Assembly: GCA_049599735.1 (NCBI GenBank)
Contig: JBMYOX010000002.1
Span: 62,001 to 126,000, forward strand
DNA: 64,000 nt
From: Pontibacterium sp049599735
GTDB taxonomy: Bacteria; Pseudomonadota; Gammaproteobacteria; Pseudomonadales; Balneatricaceae
Direction of reading: 5' to 3'
Below the pieces are notes generated by a model. It was not told where the DNA came from and did no database searches. It saw only the letters and a list, made by a program, of their open reading frames with translations. Below, piece after piece: positions 18,156 through 26,691 of this stretch; the stretch's first letter is position 1, and each line of letters opens with the position of its first letter. The translations under genes were made by a program, and so were the position numbers.

Positions 18156-20846
18156 TTATTGGATATGCTCATCCAGCTGTTGGCAGATGTCATCTTGTAA
18201 ACGCTGGCAGAGGACCGGATCTGCAATTGGCTGACCCAGTGCGTCGGTAATAAAGAAAAAATCCTCTACCCGTTCGCCGATAGAGGCAATTTTGGCTTTA
18301 TGTACACAGACATTGTTCTCTACAAAAATCCGGCCGATTCGCGCCAGCAGGCCCGGCCGGTCAGGGGTGATGACCTCCAGTACGGTCTCCTGGCTGGCGG
18401 GATTGGTGCTGATATTGACAGTGGTTGGCACCGCAAAGAGTTTAAGCTGGCGGGGTACTCTGCGCTGAATGATGTCCGGGTAATCTTCGGGGTCATCCAG
18501 CTCTTCGACCATGCGTTGCTGAATCTGATTCAGGTAATCCGGGTTTTCTGACAGTGGCTGATTGTCTTCCGTTAAGACCGTATAAGTGTTTAAGGTGCGG
18601 CCATCGTCCGCCACAATAATACGGGCATCCTGAATATTCAGGTTTAACTGATCCAGCGTGGCGACTGATGCGGCGAATAAGTTGGGTAAATCGTTCATGT
18701 AGACAAAAATTTCAGTCGCGCCTTCGTGAAGCCGGTGCGAGGTCTGGCGGATCAGTACCAGAGGGATGTCGGGTTGGTTGTGTTCCAGAATGGCTCGGGT
18801 ATGCCAGGCAATGCTTTGGGAGGTCTCCCTGAGGAAATAGTCATCTCCCAGTGTGGACCAGAACTCCCGGATCTCGGTTTCCTGTAAACCGTGTCGTGTG
18901 AGCAGGTTCAGGGTTTCATGCTGAACCTGCTCGATCAGATCTTCTTTCTCGACCGGATTTTCCAGGCCGCGACGCAGAGCCAGTTTGGTTTCGGTGTATA
19001 AAGTCCGCATCAGAGTCGCACGCCAGTTATTCCAGAGAGTGTGGTTAGTGGCATTGATATCGGCAACGGTCAGTATATAAAGGTAATCCAGGTGGATGAT
19101 ATCGTGCACCTGCTCGGCGAAGGTCTGGATGACTTCAGGATCTGAAATGTCTTTACGCTGTGCGGTCATGGACATCAGCAGGTGATTGCGTACCAGCCAG
19201 GCGATTAAATGACTATCCCATTTGCCCAGGTGGTGACGCTGACAGAACTCCAGTGTGTCCTCTGCTCCTAGTGCAGAGTGGTCACCACCACGGCCTTTGG
19301 CGATATCATGATAAAGACCGGCGATATAGAGTAATTCAATTTTGGGCAACTGATTGGCGATGCGGTGTGCAATCGGAAATTTTTCGCGGTGATCCTGGTG
19401 GCGGAACTGACGGGTAATCTGAATCAGCTTCAGGGTGTGGGCATCCACTGTATAGATATGAAACAGGTCATGTTGCATCTGGCCGACAATCTGGCCAAAT
19501 TCCGGTAGATAGAGGCCCAGGATGCCGTATTTATTCATGCGTTTAAGCTCTGTGGAAACCCGGTCAGGGCTGCGCATTATTTCCATAAACAGGGAGGTAT
19601 TACGAATATCGTTGCGGAAATCATCATTGATCAGATACCGGTGGTCGCGTATCAGTCGGATAGTCGATGCGCGCACCCCTTTGATGTTTAAATTTCCTGC
19701 AAGTAAAACAAAAATCTCCATCAGGGCAAAAGGGTGGTGCTCAAAGACTTTGTCGTAGGTGACTTCGATAAAATCATTATGAATCCGGAAGCGTTTGTTC
19801 AGCGGCAGAATCACCTCTTCTTCTTCTGCCCTCAGAATCGCTTCGTCAAAATGCTGCAGTAGCATATGGTTAAATTCCGACATGGCTTTGGCAACCCGGT
19901 AATATTTCCCCATAAATTGCTCGACGGCCAGTTCGCCTTCGTTGTCCAGGTAGCCAAACAGTTCGGCCAGTGCCCGCTGATGATCGAACAACAGGCGATC
20001 TTCATGCCGGTTGCAGACCATATGCAGGGCATAACGCACCGTCCAGAGATAAAGCTCACCTTTATTCAGGGTTTCCAGTTCGTTGTCGGTCAGGAAGCCA
20101 TCGTCCACTAAGTCGCGAATATAGGTGGAGCCAAAATGCCGCTTGGCCACCCAGCCGATGGTCTGCAGGTCACGCAGCCCGCCGGGGGAGGTTTTAAGGT
20201 TGGGCTCCAGGTTGTATTCGGTATTGTTGGTTTTTTCGTGACGATCCTGCTGTTCACGGATCTTGGCGCGGAAAAACTCTTTATCTGTCCAGGCGCCTTC
20301 CGACGTAACTTCGTCATACATGCGGTTGTGCAGGCTACCGGTGCCTACAATCGTGCGGGATTCAATCAGGTTGGTTGCAATGGTGATGTCATTACGGGCT
20401 TCCTCATAACACTCTTTTAAAGAGCGAACACTGGAGCCTATATCCAGATTAATATCCCAGAGTAATGTTAGAAAACCGCTGATGGAATCGTGAAAAGTTT
20501 CCGCTTCTACACCATCCACAAGAATCAGCAAGTCTACGTCAGAACAAGGATGTAACTCACCGCGTCCGTAGCCGCCGACAGCGATCAGTTCGATATGGCG
20601 GCAATCCGGCCAGTCAAAACGTTGCCAGATGCCTTCCAGAATTTTATCCATGACCCAGGCGCGGCCATAGATCAGCTTACGGATATCCTCTCCGGCTTTA
20701 AACCGTTCATCCATTTGTTCTCTGACGGCTTTCAGTGTTTCTTTAAGCAGGGGGATGGGCTGGTCTGCTTCATCCAGCGCTTTATAAAAGCGCTGGCAGT
20801 TAAAGAGGGTGTTATCAGCAACCTGGTGGTGGGCGGCTTCTGGCAT
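18156..20846 (-). CDS. glnD: Bifunctional [PII] uridylyltransferase / uridylyl-removing enzyme
   Basis: Nitrogen sensor that adds UMP to PII when glutamine is low and removes it when high. 896 residues, full length. Order: nucleotidyltransferase with GGYGRGELHPCSDVDLLIL (about 91-109); GlnD linker; HD hydrolase domain with HIYTVDAHTLKLI and GLYHDIAKGRGGDHS; two C-terminal ACT domains (about 700-896), the last with ITPDRPGLLARIGRIF. AGGAA lies before the ATG. Downstream of map, as in many gammaproteobacteria. Confidence 0.97.
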   Translation of the reverse strand: MPEAAHHQVADNTLFNCQRFYKALDEADQPIPLLKETLKAVREQMDERFKAGEDIRKLIYGRAWVMDKILEGIWQRFDWPDCRHIELIAVGGYGRGELHPCSDVDLLILVDGVEAETFHDSISGFLTLLWDINLDIGSSVRSLKECYEEARNDITIATNLIESRTIVGTGSLHNRMYDEVTSEGAWTDKEFFRAKIREQQDRHEKTNNTEYNLEPNLKTSPGGLRDLQTIGWVAKRHFGSTYIRDLVDDGFLTDNELETLNKGELYLWTVRYALHMVCNRHEDRLLFDHQRALAELFGYLDNEGELAVEQFMGKYYRVAKAMSEFNHMLLQHFDEAILRAEEEEVILPLNKRFRIHNDFIEVTYDKVFEHHPFALMEIFVLLAGNLNIKGVRASTIRLIRDHRYLINDDFRNDIRNTSLFMEIMRSPDRVSTELKRMNKYGILGLYLPEFGQIVGQMQHDLFHIYTVDAHTLKLIQITRQFRHQDHREKFPIAHRIANQLPKIELLYIAGLYHDIAKGRGGDHSALGAEDTLEFCQRHHLGKWDSHLIAWLVRNHLLMSMTAQRKDISDPEVIQTFAEQVHDIIHLDYLYILTVADINATNHTLWNNWRATLMRTLYTETKLALRRGLENPVEKEDLIEQVQHETLNLLTRHGLQETEIREFWSTLGDDYFLRETSQSIAWHTRAILEHNQPDIPLVLIRQTSHRLHEGATEIFVYMNDLPNLFAASVATLDQLNLNIQDARIIVADDGRTLNTYTVLTEDNQPLSENPDYLNQIQQRMVEELDDPEDYPDIIQRRVPRQLKLFAVPTTVNISTNPASQETVLEVITPDRPGLLARIGRIFVENNVCVHKAKIASIGERVEDFFFITDALGQPIADPVLCQRLQDDICQQLDEHIQ

Positions 20847-20859
20847 TGTTTTTTCCTGT

Positions 20860-21630
20860 TCAGATCACTTCGTCTTTGCGCAGGGTCAGTACTTCATAGC
20901 CGTCTGCGGTGACCAGAATTGTATGTTCCCACTGGGCGGACAAGCGGCGGTCTGAGGTTTCAACGGTCCAGCCATCACGCTTATTAAGTTTGACCTGGCG
21001 TTTTCCGGCATTAATCATCGGTTCGATTGTAAAAATCATGCCTTCTTTTAACTCATCACCCGTACCGGCTTTACCGTAATGCAGCACCTGGGGATCCTCG
21101 TGGAACTCAGCGCCGATACCGTGGCCGCAGTATTCCCGGACGACTGAGTAGTGATGGCTTTCTGCATATTGCTGGATAACCTGACCTATATCACCCAGTT
21201 TTGTACCGGGTTTAACCAGGCGGATACCTTTATAGAGGCATTCCAGTGTGATATCGACCAGACGGCGTGCATGGGGTTGTTCATTGCCAACAAAAAACAT
21301 CTGGCTGGTATCACCGTGGTAACCGTCTTTGATGACCGTGATATCCACATTGATAATGTCACCATTTTTAAGTGCTTTGTCATTAGGAATGCCGTGGCAG
21401 ACAACCTGGTTAACCGATGTACAGATAGACTTCGGAAAGCCGTGGTAGTTCAGCGGGGCAGGGATGGCCTGCTGCACATCAACAATGTAGTCGTGGCAGA
21501 TCTGGTTAAGTGCATTGGTGGTAACCCCGGCTTTAATATAAGGTGCGATCATTTCCAGTACTTCCGCTGCAAGGCGGCCTGCTACACGCATTTTTTCGAT
21601 TTCGTCGGGGGTTTTAATCTTAATAGTCAT
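20860..21630 (-). CDS. map: Type I methionine aminopeptidase
   Basis: Removes N-terminal Met from nascent proteins. The 256 residues carry the dinuclear metal ligands in VDITVIKDGYHGDTSQMF (two Asp), YCGHGIGAEFHEDPQV (His), MIFTIEPMIN (Glu) and QWEHTILV (Glu). It is divergent from rpsB and 13 bases upstream of glnD, the standard map-rpsB arrangement. Confidence 0.97.
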   Translation of the reverse strand: MTIKIKTPDEIEKMRVAGRLAAEVLEMIAPYIKAGVTTNALNQICHDYIVDVQQAIPAPLNYHGFPKSICTSVNQVVCHGIPNDKALKNGDIINVDITVIKDGYHGDTSQMFFVGNEQPHARRLVDITLECLYKGIRLVKPGTKLGDIGQVIQQYAESHHYSVVREYCGHGIGAEFHEDPQVLHYGKAGTGDELKEGMIFTIEPMINAGKRQVKLNKRDGWTVETSDRRLSAQWEHTILVTADGYEVLTLRKDEVI

Positions 21631-21949
21631 AATCCAGGGGTCCGTTTAACGCTCAGCACAGAACTTTATCGTCAGGGCTATTCTGCCCTATATCATGCAC
21701 ATGAAATACTGTTGCATCGAGAAACTTCGATGTCACTTATGCAATTTGGCATTGATTGTAGCAATCGTGTTGATGAAAGCGAAAGTTCCCTTTAAAAATA
21801 GTGTCTTCTGTGGTATAAATTCGCGCTCAAAAAATGCGCTCGTCGCAACATAAAACACACACGCTCCGACACATCGTTCAGGGTGCCTCTTTACGGGGTT
21901 TGTCGATGGGGAACGTGGAGGTTTAACCCAATCTTAAGGATTTAAAATA
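21631..21949 (+). promoter_or_regulatory. rpsB promoter and probable S2-responsive leader
   Basis: This 319-base gap divides map and rpsB. An extended -10, TGGTATAAAT, lies at 21811-21820 with a weak TTTAAA at -35, predicting transcription from about 21826 and a leader of about 120 bases. Gammaproteobacterial rpsB leaders fold into a structure bound by S2 (autogenous control). The segment from about 21860 to 21930, with GGGTGCCTC and GGGGAACG, could be that element, but I have not folded it. AAGGA precedes the ATG. Confidence 0.5.
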
Positions 21950-22687
21950 ATGGCTAAAATTAGCATGCGCGACCTGCTGAAAGCAGGTGTACACTTCGGT
22001 CACCAGACGCGTTACTGGAATCCAAAGATGTCTAAATTCATCTTTGGCGCTCGTAACAAAATTCATATTATCAACCTGGAGCACACGCTGCCTGCACTGA
22101 ATGGTGCACTGGATGTTGTCCAGAATATGGCGTCCAACAAAAACAAAGTATTGTTTGTTGGTACTAAGCGCGCTGCGAGCAAAATCATCCAGGAAGAAGC
22201 GACCCGCGCAAATATGCCTTACATCAACCATCGCTGGTTGGGTGGCATGCTGACTAACTACAAAACTATCCGTCAGTCTATCCGTCGCCTGCGCGATCTG
22301 GAATCTCAGTCTCAGGATGGTACTTTCGAAAAGCTGACCAAAAAAGAAGCCCTGATGCGTCAGCGCGAAATGGAAAAGCTTGAGCGTTCTATCGGTGGTA
22401 TTAAAGAGATGGGCGGTTTGCCGGATGCGCTGTTCGTTATCGATGTCGATCACGAGCGTATCGCTGTTAACGAAGCAAACAAGCTGGGTATTCCGGTTAT
22501 TGGTGTGGTTGATACTAACAGCAACCCGGACGGTATCGACTACGTAATTCCGGGTAACGATGATGCGTTACGCGCGATTCAGATCTACGTTAAGTCTGCT
22601 GCAGATGCTTGCCTTGAAGGTGTTGATGCAACGGCTGGCGCTAAAAGCGAATTCGTAGAAGTTGAAGAAAACGCAGCTGCTGAGTGA
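21950..22687 (+). CDS. rpsB: 30S ribosomal protein S2
   Basis: 245 residues. Family signatures: MRDLLKAGVHFGHQTRYWNPKM at the N-terminus, FVGTKRAASKII, RWLGGMLTNYKTIRQS and GIPVIGVVDTNSNPDGIDYVIPGNDDA. First gene of the rpsB-tsf-pyrH-frr translation/cell-envelope cluster. Followed by paired hairpins before tsf. Confidence 0.99.
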   Translation: MAKISMRDLLKAGVHFGHQTRYWNPKMSKFIFGARNKIHIINLEHTLPALNGALDVVQNMASNKNKVLFVGTKRAASKIIQEEATRANMPYINHRWLGGMLTNYKTIRQSIRRLRDLESQSQDGTFEKLTKKEALMRQREMEKLERSIGGIKEMGGLPDALFVIDVDHERIAVNEANKLGIPVIGVVDTNSNPDGIDYVIPGNDDALRAIQIYVKSAADACLEGVDATAGAKSEFVEVEENAAAE

Positions 22688-22702
22688 TTTTTCAGCTAAG
22701 GA

Positions 22703-22757
22703 TGCCTGACCGATTGTCGGTTCAGGCATGAAGGGGAGCGTTGCTCCCCTTTTTTGA
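22703..22757 (+). terminator. Tandem hairpins between rpsB and tsf
   Basis: The first hairpin, TGCCTGA-CCGA / TCGG-TTCAGGCA (about 22703-22728), is followed by AGGGGAGC / GCTCCCCT (22732-22750) with a run of T after it. The second is a classic intrinsic terminator. In enterobacteria a partial terminator or attenuator between rpsB and tsf tunes the S2:EF-Ts ratio, and the same is inferred here. Confidence 0.8.
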
Positions 22758-22801
22758 ATTTTTGATTTAACGCTTTAATCTTATTGATAGAGGTATTCAA
22801 C

Positions 22802-23659
22802 ATGGCATTCTCTGCTAAGGACGTGAAAGAACTGCGCGACCGTACTGGCCTGGGTATGATGGAGTGTAAAAAAGCTCTGGCGGCTGTAGACGGTGATATC
22901 GAGAAAGCAATCGACGATCTGCGTAAAGCGTCTGGCATGAAGGCAGCTAAAAAAGCTTCCCGTACTGCGGCAGACGGTGTTGTTGCAGTTAAAGTTGCTG
23001 ACGACAACAGCTATGCAGTAGCGCTGGAAGTTAACTCTGAAACTGACTTTGCGGCACGTGACGAGGGCTTCCTGGCATTCGTTAATACCGTGCTGGCAAA
23101 AGCGGTTGCAGGCAAGCAGACGGATATCGCTGCACTGATGGAAGGTGAGCTGGAGCTTGCACGTGAAGCGCTGGTTCAGAAAATCGGTGAAAACATCACA
23201 GTACGTCGTGCCATTGTAGTTGAAGGTGGTGTTGTGGGTGCTTATGTGCACAGCAATGCTAAAATCGCTGCAATCGTTTCTCTGGAAGGTGGCGATGCTG
23301 AGACAGCAAAAGATGTTGCGATGCATGTGACTGCTGTTAATCCGCGTGTTGTCAGCAAAGCTGATATGCCGGAAGATGTTGTGACTAAAGAGAAAGAAAT
23401 CATCCTGGCGCAGCCTGATATGGCGAGCAAGCCTGCAGAAATCGCAGAGAAGATGGTTGTGGGTCGCATCAATAAATTCTTGGCTGAAAACAGCCTGGTT
23501 GAGCAGGCGTTTGTTAAGAACCCTGAGCAGAAAGTGGCTGACTTTGTTAAAGCGGCCGGCGGCGAAGTTAAATCTTTCGTACGCGTAGAAGTGGGTGAAG
23601 GTATCGAAGTTGAGCAAGTTGACTTCGCTGCTGAAGTAGCTGCACAGTTAAACGGCTAA
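22802..23659 (+). CDS. tsf: Elongation factor Ts
   Basis: Nucleotide-exchange factor for EF-Tu. The start is the ATG at 22802 (MAFSAKDVKEL, AGAGG 8 bases upstream); an in-frame TTG at 22784 is rejected. 285 residues. The N-terminal domain has the conserved LRDRTGLGMMECKKAL and core NSETDFAARDEGF. A long antisense frame covers most of this gene and is treated as a shadow. Confidence 0.98.
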   Translation: MAFSAKDVKELRDRTGLGMMECKKALAAVDGDIEKAIDDLRKASGMKAAKKASRTAADGVVAVKVADDNSYAVALEVNSETDFAARDEGFLAFVNTVLAKAVAGKQTDIAALMEGELELAREALVQKIGENITVRRAIVVEGGVVGAYVHSNAKIAAIVSLEGGDAETAKDVAMHVTAVNPRVVSKADMPEDVVTKEKEIILAQPDMASKPAEIAEKMVVGRINKFLAENSLVEQAFVKNPEQKVADFVKAAGGEVKSFVRVEVGEGIEVEQVDFAAEVAAQLNG

Positions 23660-23676
23660 GCGACGCTTAAGCCTCC

Positions 23677-23717
23677 GGTTGCGCATGTTTTCACATGCGC
23701 AACCCCTTCTTTTCCTG
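23677..23717 (+). terminator. Intrinsic terminator after tsf
   Basis: An 11-bp perfect stem, GGTTGCGCATG (23677-23687) with CATGCGCAACC (23694-23704), closed by the loop TTTTCA and followed by a pyrimidine-rich CCTTCTTTT tail. It separates rpsB-tsf from pyrH. Confidence 0.82.
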
Positions 23718-23757
23718 ATACACTCTTGTGACCTCATTTCGTGCGGAGAATGCTTAG

Positions 23758-24516
23758 ATGCCTGCCAGTGAAAAACAATCGAAATACAAAAGGATATTGC
23801 TGAAGCTTAGTGGTGAAGCGTTGATGGGAGACGAGAATTTCGGTATTGATCCGAAAGTACTCAACCGCATGGCGCTGGAAATTGGCCAGTTGGTGGGTAT
23901 AGGTGTTCAGGTAGGTATTGTGATTGGCGGTGGTAACCTGTTTCGCGGCGCAGCACTGAGTGCGGCAGGTATGGACCGTGTTACAGGTGATCATATGGGT
24001 ATGCTGGCAACGGTGATGAATGCCCTGGCCATGCGTGACGCCCTTGAGCGCAGTAATATCGCCACCCGTGTAATGTCGGCCATTCCGATGAGTGGTGTGG
24101 TTGATCATTACGACCGGCGCAACGCCATGCGTTACCTGAATCAGGGTGATGTGGTGATTTTCTCTGCCGGTACCGGTAATCCGTTTTTTACCACTGACTC
24201 TGCGGCTTGTTTGCGTGGTATTGAAGTTGAAGCCGATGTGGTATTAAAAGCCACTAAGGTTGATGGTGTCTTTACGGCAGACCCTATGAAAGACCCAACC
24301 GCTAAACGTTATCGCCATCTGGGTTATGATGAGGCGATTGAAAAACAACTGGGTGTGATGGATCTGACGGCGATTTGCCTGACCCGTGATCATGACATGC
24401 CCATTCGTGTATTTAATATGAATAAACCAGGTGCCCTGGCGAATCTGGTGCTCGGCGGCGATGAAGGCACATTGATAGATCGCTGTGACGAAGCAGGAGA
24501 AAAATATGCTGAATGA
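23758..24516 (+). CDS. pyrH: Uridylate kinase
   Basis: Amino-acid-kinase-fold UMP kinase for pyrimidine nucleotide synthesis. 252 residues with KRILLKLSGEALMG at the ATP site, IGGGNLFRGA, the UMP-site DHMGMLATVMNALAM and GTGNPFFTTDSAA. The last 11 bases overlap the start of frr, so the two are translationally linked. Confidence 0.98.
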   Translation: MPASEKQSKYKRILLKLSGEALMGDENFGIDPKVLNRMALEIGQLVGIGVQVGIVIGGGNLFRGAALSAAGMDRVTGDHMGMLATVMNALAMRDALERSNIATRVMSAIPMSGVVDHYDRRNAMRYLNQGDVVIFSAGTGNPFFTTDSAACLRGIEVEADVVLKATKVDGVFTADPMKDPTAKRYRHLGYDEAIEKQLGVMDLTAICLTRDHDMPIRVFNMNKPGALANLVLGGDEGTLIDRCDEAGEKYAE

Positions 24517-25063
24517 AATAGCGCAGGATGCTGAGATACGCATGAGCAAAAGTGAAGATTCTCTGGTTGAGAACTTCAAAAAAATCCGTACCGGCCGTGC
24601 GCATCCGAGTATTCTGGATTCTGTGATGGTTTCTTATTACGGCTCCGATGTGCCGCTTCAGCAGGTTGCTAACGTTATGGTTGAAGATGCCCGCTGCCTG
24701 GCGATTGTTCCCTGGGAAAAACCACTGGTGCCGGTGATTGAAAAAGCGATTATGAAGTCTAATCTCGGACTGAATCCTTCGACGTCCGGCGATAAAATTC
24801 GTGTGCCTATGCCTGCCCTGACCCAGGAAACGCGCAAGGGTTATATCCGCCAGGCAAGAGCAGAAGCTGAGAACGCCCGTATTGCCGTGCGTAATATCCG
24901 CCGCGATGCTAACGGCGATTTAAAAGATCTTCTGAAAGAGAAAGAGCTGACCGAAGACGAAGTCCGTCGTGGTGAAGATCGGATTCAGAAGCTGACGGAT
25001 AAATATGTTGCAGAAATTGATCAGCTCCTGGAACATAAAGAAGCTGACTTGATGGAGATCTGA
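24506..25063 (+). CDS. frr: Ribosome recycling factor
   Basis: Splits post-termination ribosomes with EF-G. The ATG at 24506, with AGGAG 5 bases before it, gives 185 residues, exactly the usual RRF length; an in-frame upstream GTG at 24485 would give a non-family extension. Conserved: FKKIRTGRAHPSILD, LGLNPSTSGDKIRVPMP and ETRKGYIRQARAEAENARIAVRN-type helix. In enterobacteria dxr follows frr; here uppS does. Confidence 0.98.
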   Translation: MLNEIAQDAEIRMSKSEDSLVENFKKIRTGRAHPSILDSVMVSYYGSDVPLQQVANVMVEDARCLAIVPWEKPLVPVIEKAIMKSNLGLNPSTSGDKIRVPMPALTQETRKGYIRQARAEAENARIAVRNIRRDANGDLKDLLKEKELTEDEVRRGEDRIQKLTDKYVAEIDQLLEHKEADLMEI

Positions 25064-25068
25064 GGTAT

Positions 25069-25091
25069 TTCAGGGTGTTTTTTACCCTGAA
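25069..25091 (+). other. Hairpin between frr and uppS
   Basis: Inverted repeat TTCAGGGT (25069-25076) / ACCCTGAA (25084-25091) with a U-rich 7-base loop. There is no T-run after the stem, so it is not a typical terminator; it may set relative expression or mRNA stability. Confidence 0.45.
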
Positions 25092-25106
25092 TCCTGTGTT
25101 GAGCCC

Positions 25107-25871
25107 ATGCCTAAAAATAATATATCCAATGCTGTTGTTCTGAAATCACCGCCCAGACATGTTGCCATTATTATGGATGGCAATAATCGCTGGGCGAAGT
25201 CCCGGGGATTACCAGGCATTGCCGGCCATAAAGCGGGTGTTGATGCGGTTCGGCAGGTTATTTCAGGTTGCATTGAACAGGGCGTTGAAGCCCTGACGTT
25301 ATTCGCGTTCAGCTCTGAGAACTGGAGACGTCCGCCTCTGGAAGTAAAAGGGTTGATGGAGTTGTTTAAGTTTGCGCTGGGCCGTGAAGTTAAAAAGCTT
25401 TATAAGCACAATGTACGCTTACGGGTCATCGGTGACAAAACACGCTTCAGTGATTCACTGCAGGAAAAAATCACGGCTGCTGAGGCACTCACCGCAGCCT
25501 GTGATGGCCTGCAACTTAATGTTGCTGCTAACTACGGCGGCCGCTGGGATATTGTTCATGCGAGTCAGGAGCTGGCGGCGCGCTGTGTAGCGGGAGAGCT
25601 GACACCTGATCAGATTGATGAGTCTCACTTTTCCCGGCATATGTCATTAAGTGATCTGCCCGAGCCGGACCTTTGTATTCGAACGGCGGGAGAAAAAAGG
25701 ATCAGTAACTTCCTGATCTGGCAGCTTGCTTATACTGAGTTCTGTTTTGTAGATTGTTACTGGCCGGATTTTGGTAAGGATCAGCTGCTGGAGGCCTTTG
25801 CCGATTTTACAGAGCGTGAACGCCGGTTTGGCCGTACCAGCGAGCAGCTTGAGGCCGAAAAAGGTGCTTAA
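25107..25871 (+). CDS. uppS: Undecaprenyl diphosphate synthase (cis-prenyltransferase)
   Basis: Makes the C55 lipid carrier for peptidoglycan and O-antigen from FPP plus IPP. 254 residues. HVAIIMDGNNRWAKSRG contains the catalytic Asp (about 24); LTLFAFSSENWRRP and EPDLCIRTAGEKRISNF are the cis-prenyltransferase regions III-V. The 3' end overlaps cdsA by 8 bases. Its IPP supply is of interest because dxr, ispD and ispF are missing from this locus. Confidence 0.97.
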   Translation: MPKNNISNAVVLKSPPRHVAIIMDGNNRWAKSRGLPGIAGHKAGVDAVRQVISGCIEQGVEALTLFAFSSENWRRPPLEVKGLMELFKFALGREVKKLYKHNVRLRVIGDKTRFSDSLQEKITAAEALTAACDGLQLNVAANYGGRWDIVHASQELAARCVAGELTPDQIDESHFSRHMSLSDLPEPDLCIRTAGEKRISNFLIWQLAYTEFCFVDCYWPDFGKDQLLEAFADFTERERRFGRTSEQLEAEKGA

Positions 25872-26676
25872 GGCGCGTGTTCTGACGGCCCTTGTTCTGG
25901 CTCCTCTGGCTTTAATGGTGCTTTTCTGGTTTCCCAAGGATCGTTTTTTGCTGGTCATTGACGGGGTGCTGTTGCTGGGAGCCTGGGAATGGTCACGCCT
26001 GGCCGGGCTGAAAACGGCTGTAACCAAAGGCGGTTATATTGCCAGTGTTGCAGTACTCCTGGTGTTGCTGCATCAGTTTGAGTCCGTATTGCCGGTGACA
26101 GGCATCCTGGTGACGGGACTGATTTTCTGGTTGTTTGCATTGTTTTGGGTGGTCAGGTATCCGGCAATCTGTATCTGGAAAACAACGGCGGTTCGGCTGT
26201 TGATCGGTTATGCCGTGCTTTTGCCTTTATGGGTCGCGCTGGGTGATTTGAAGGGGCAGGCATACAGCAACGAGTGGATTCTGATGTTGCTGTTGCTGGT
26301 TTGGGGTGCGGATATAGGTGCCTATTTTACGGGCAAGTCGCTGGGTAAAACGAAACTGGCACCGGCCGTCAGTCCGGGTAAAACCCGGGAAGGTCTGTAC
26401 GGTGGGCTGGTCTCCTGCCTGCTGGTCGGCCTCGTATTTTCACTCTGGTTTGAACTTGCTTTAGATTCCCTGGTCTATCTGATGCTGCTGAGTGTGGCGG
26501 TAGGTATGATATCTGTTCTGGGAGATTTGTTTGAAAGTATGATGAAGCGACATCAGGGCATTAAAGACAGCAGTCAACTGCTGCCCGGACATGGCGGAAT
26601 ATTAGATCGGATTGATAGCCTGACAGCAGCAGCCCCTCTGTTTGCTGTGGGCGTTCAGTTTGTGGCCCTGGCCTGA
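25864..26676 (+). CDS. cdsA: Phosphatidate cytidylyltransferase (CDP-diglyceride synthase)
   Basis: Forms CDP-diacylglycerol for phospholipid synthesis. An integral membrane protein of about 270 residues with several membrane segments. The family signature near the C-terminus is intact: GDLFESMMKRHQGIKDSSQ followed by LLPGHGGILDRIDS. I place the start at GTG 25864 inside the uppS end (GAGG about 10 bases upstream); longer frames extend into uppS without CdsA similarity. rseP starts 15 bases later, leaving no room for dxr. Confidence 0.94.
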   Translation: MLKARVLTALVLAPLALMVLFWFPKDRFLLVIDGVLLLGAWEWSRLAGLKTAVTKGGYIASVAVLLVLLHQFESVLPVTGILVTGLIFWLFALFWVVRYPAICIWKTTAVRLLIGYAVLLPLWVALGDLKGQAYSNEWILMLLLLVWGADIGAYFTGKSLGKTKLAPAVSPGKTREGLYGGLVSCLLVGLVFSLWFELALDSLVYLMLLSVAVGMISVLGDLFESMMKRHQGIKDSSQLLPGHGGILDRIDSLTAAAPLFAVGVQFVALA

Positions 26677-26691
26677 TGGGGCACTGAATCT

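Noticed and set aside
22781..23617. 278-codon open frame antisense to tsf
   Set aside because: It lies wholly opposite a highly conserved gene, has no Shine-Dalgarno or family motif, and is explained by the codon bias of tsf.
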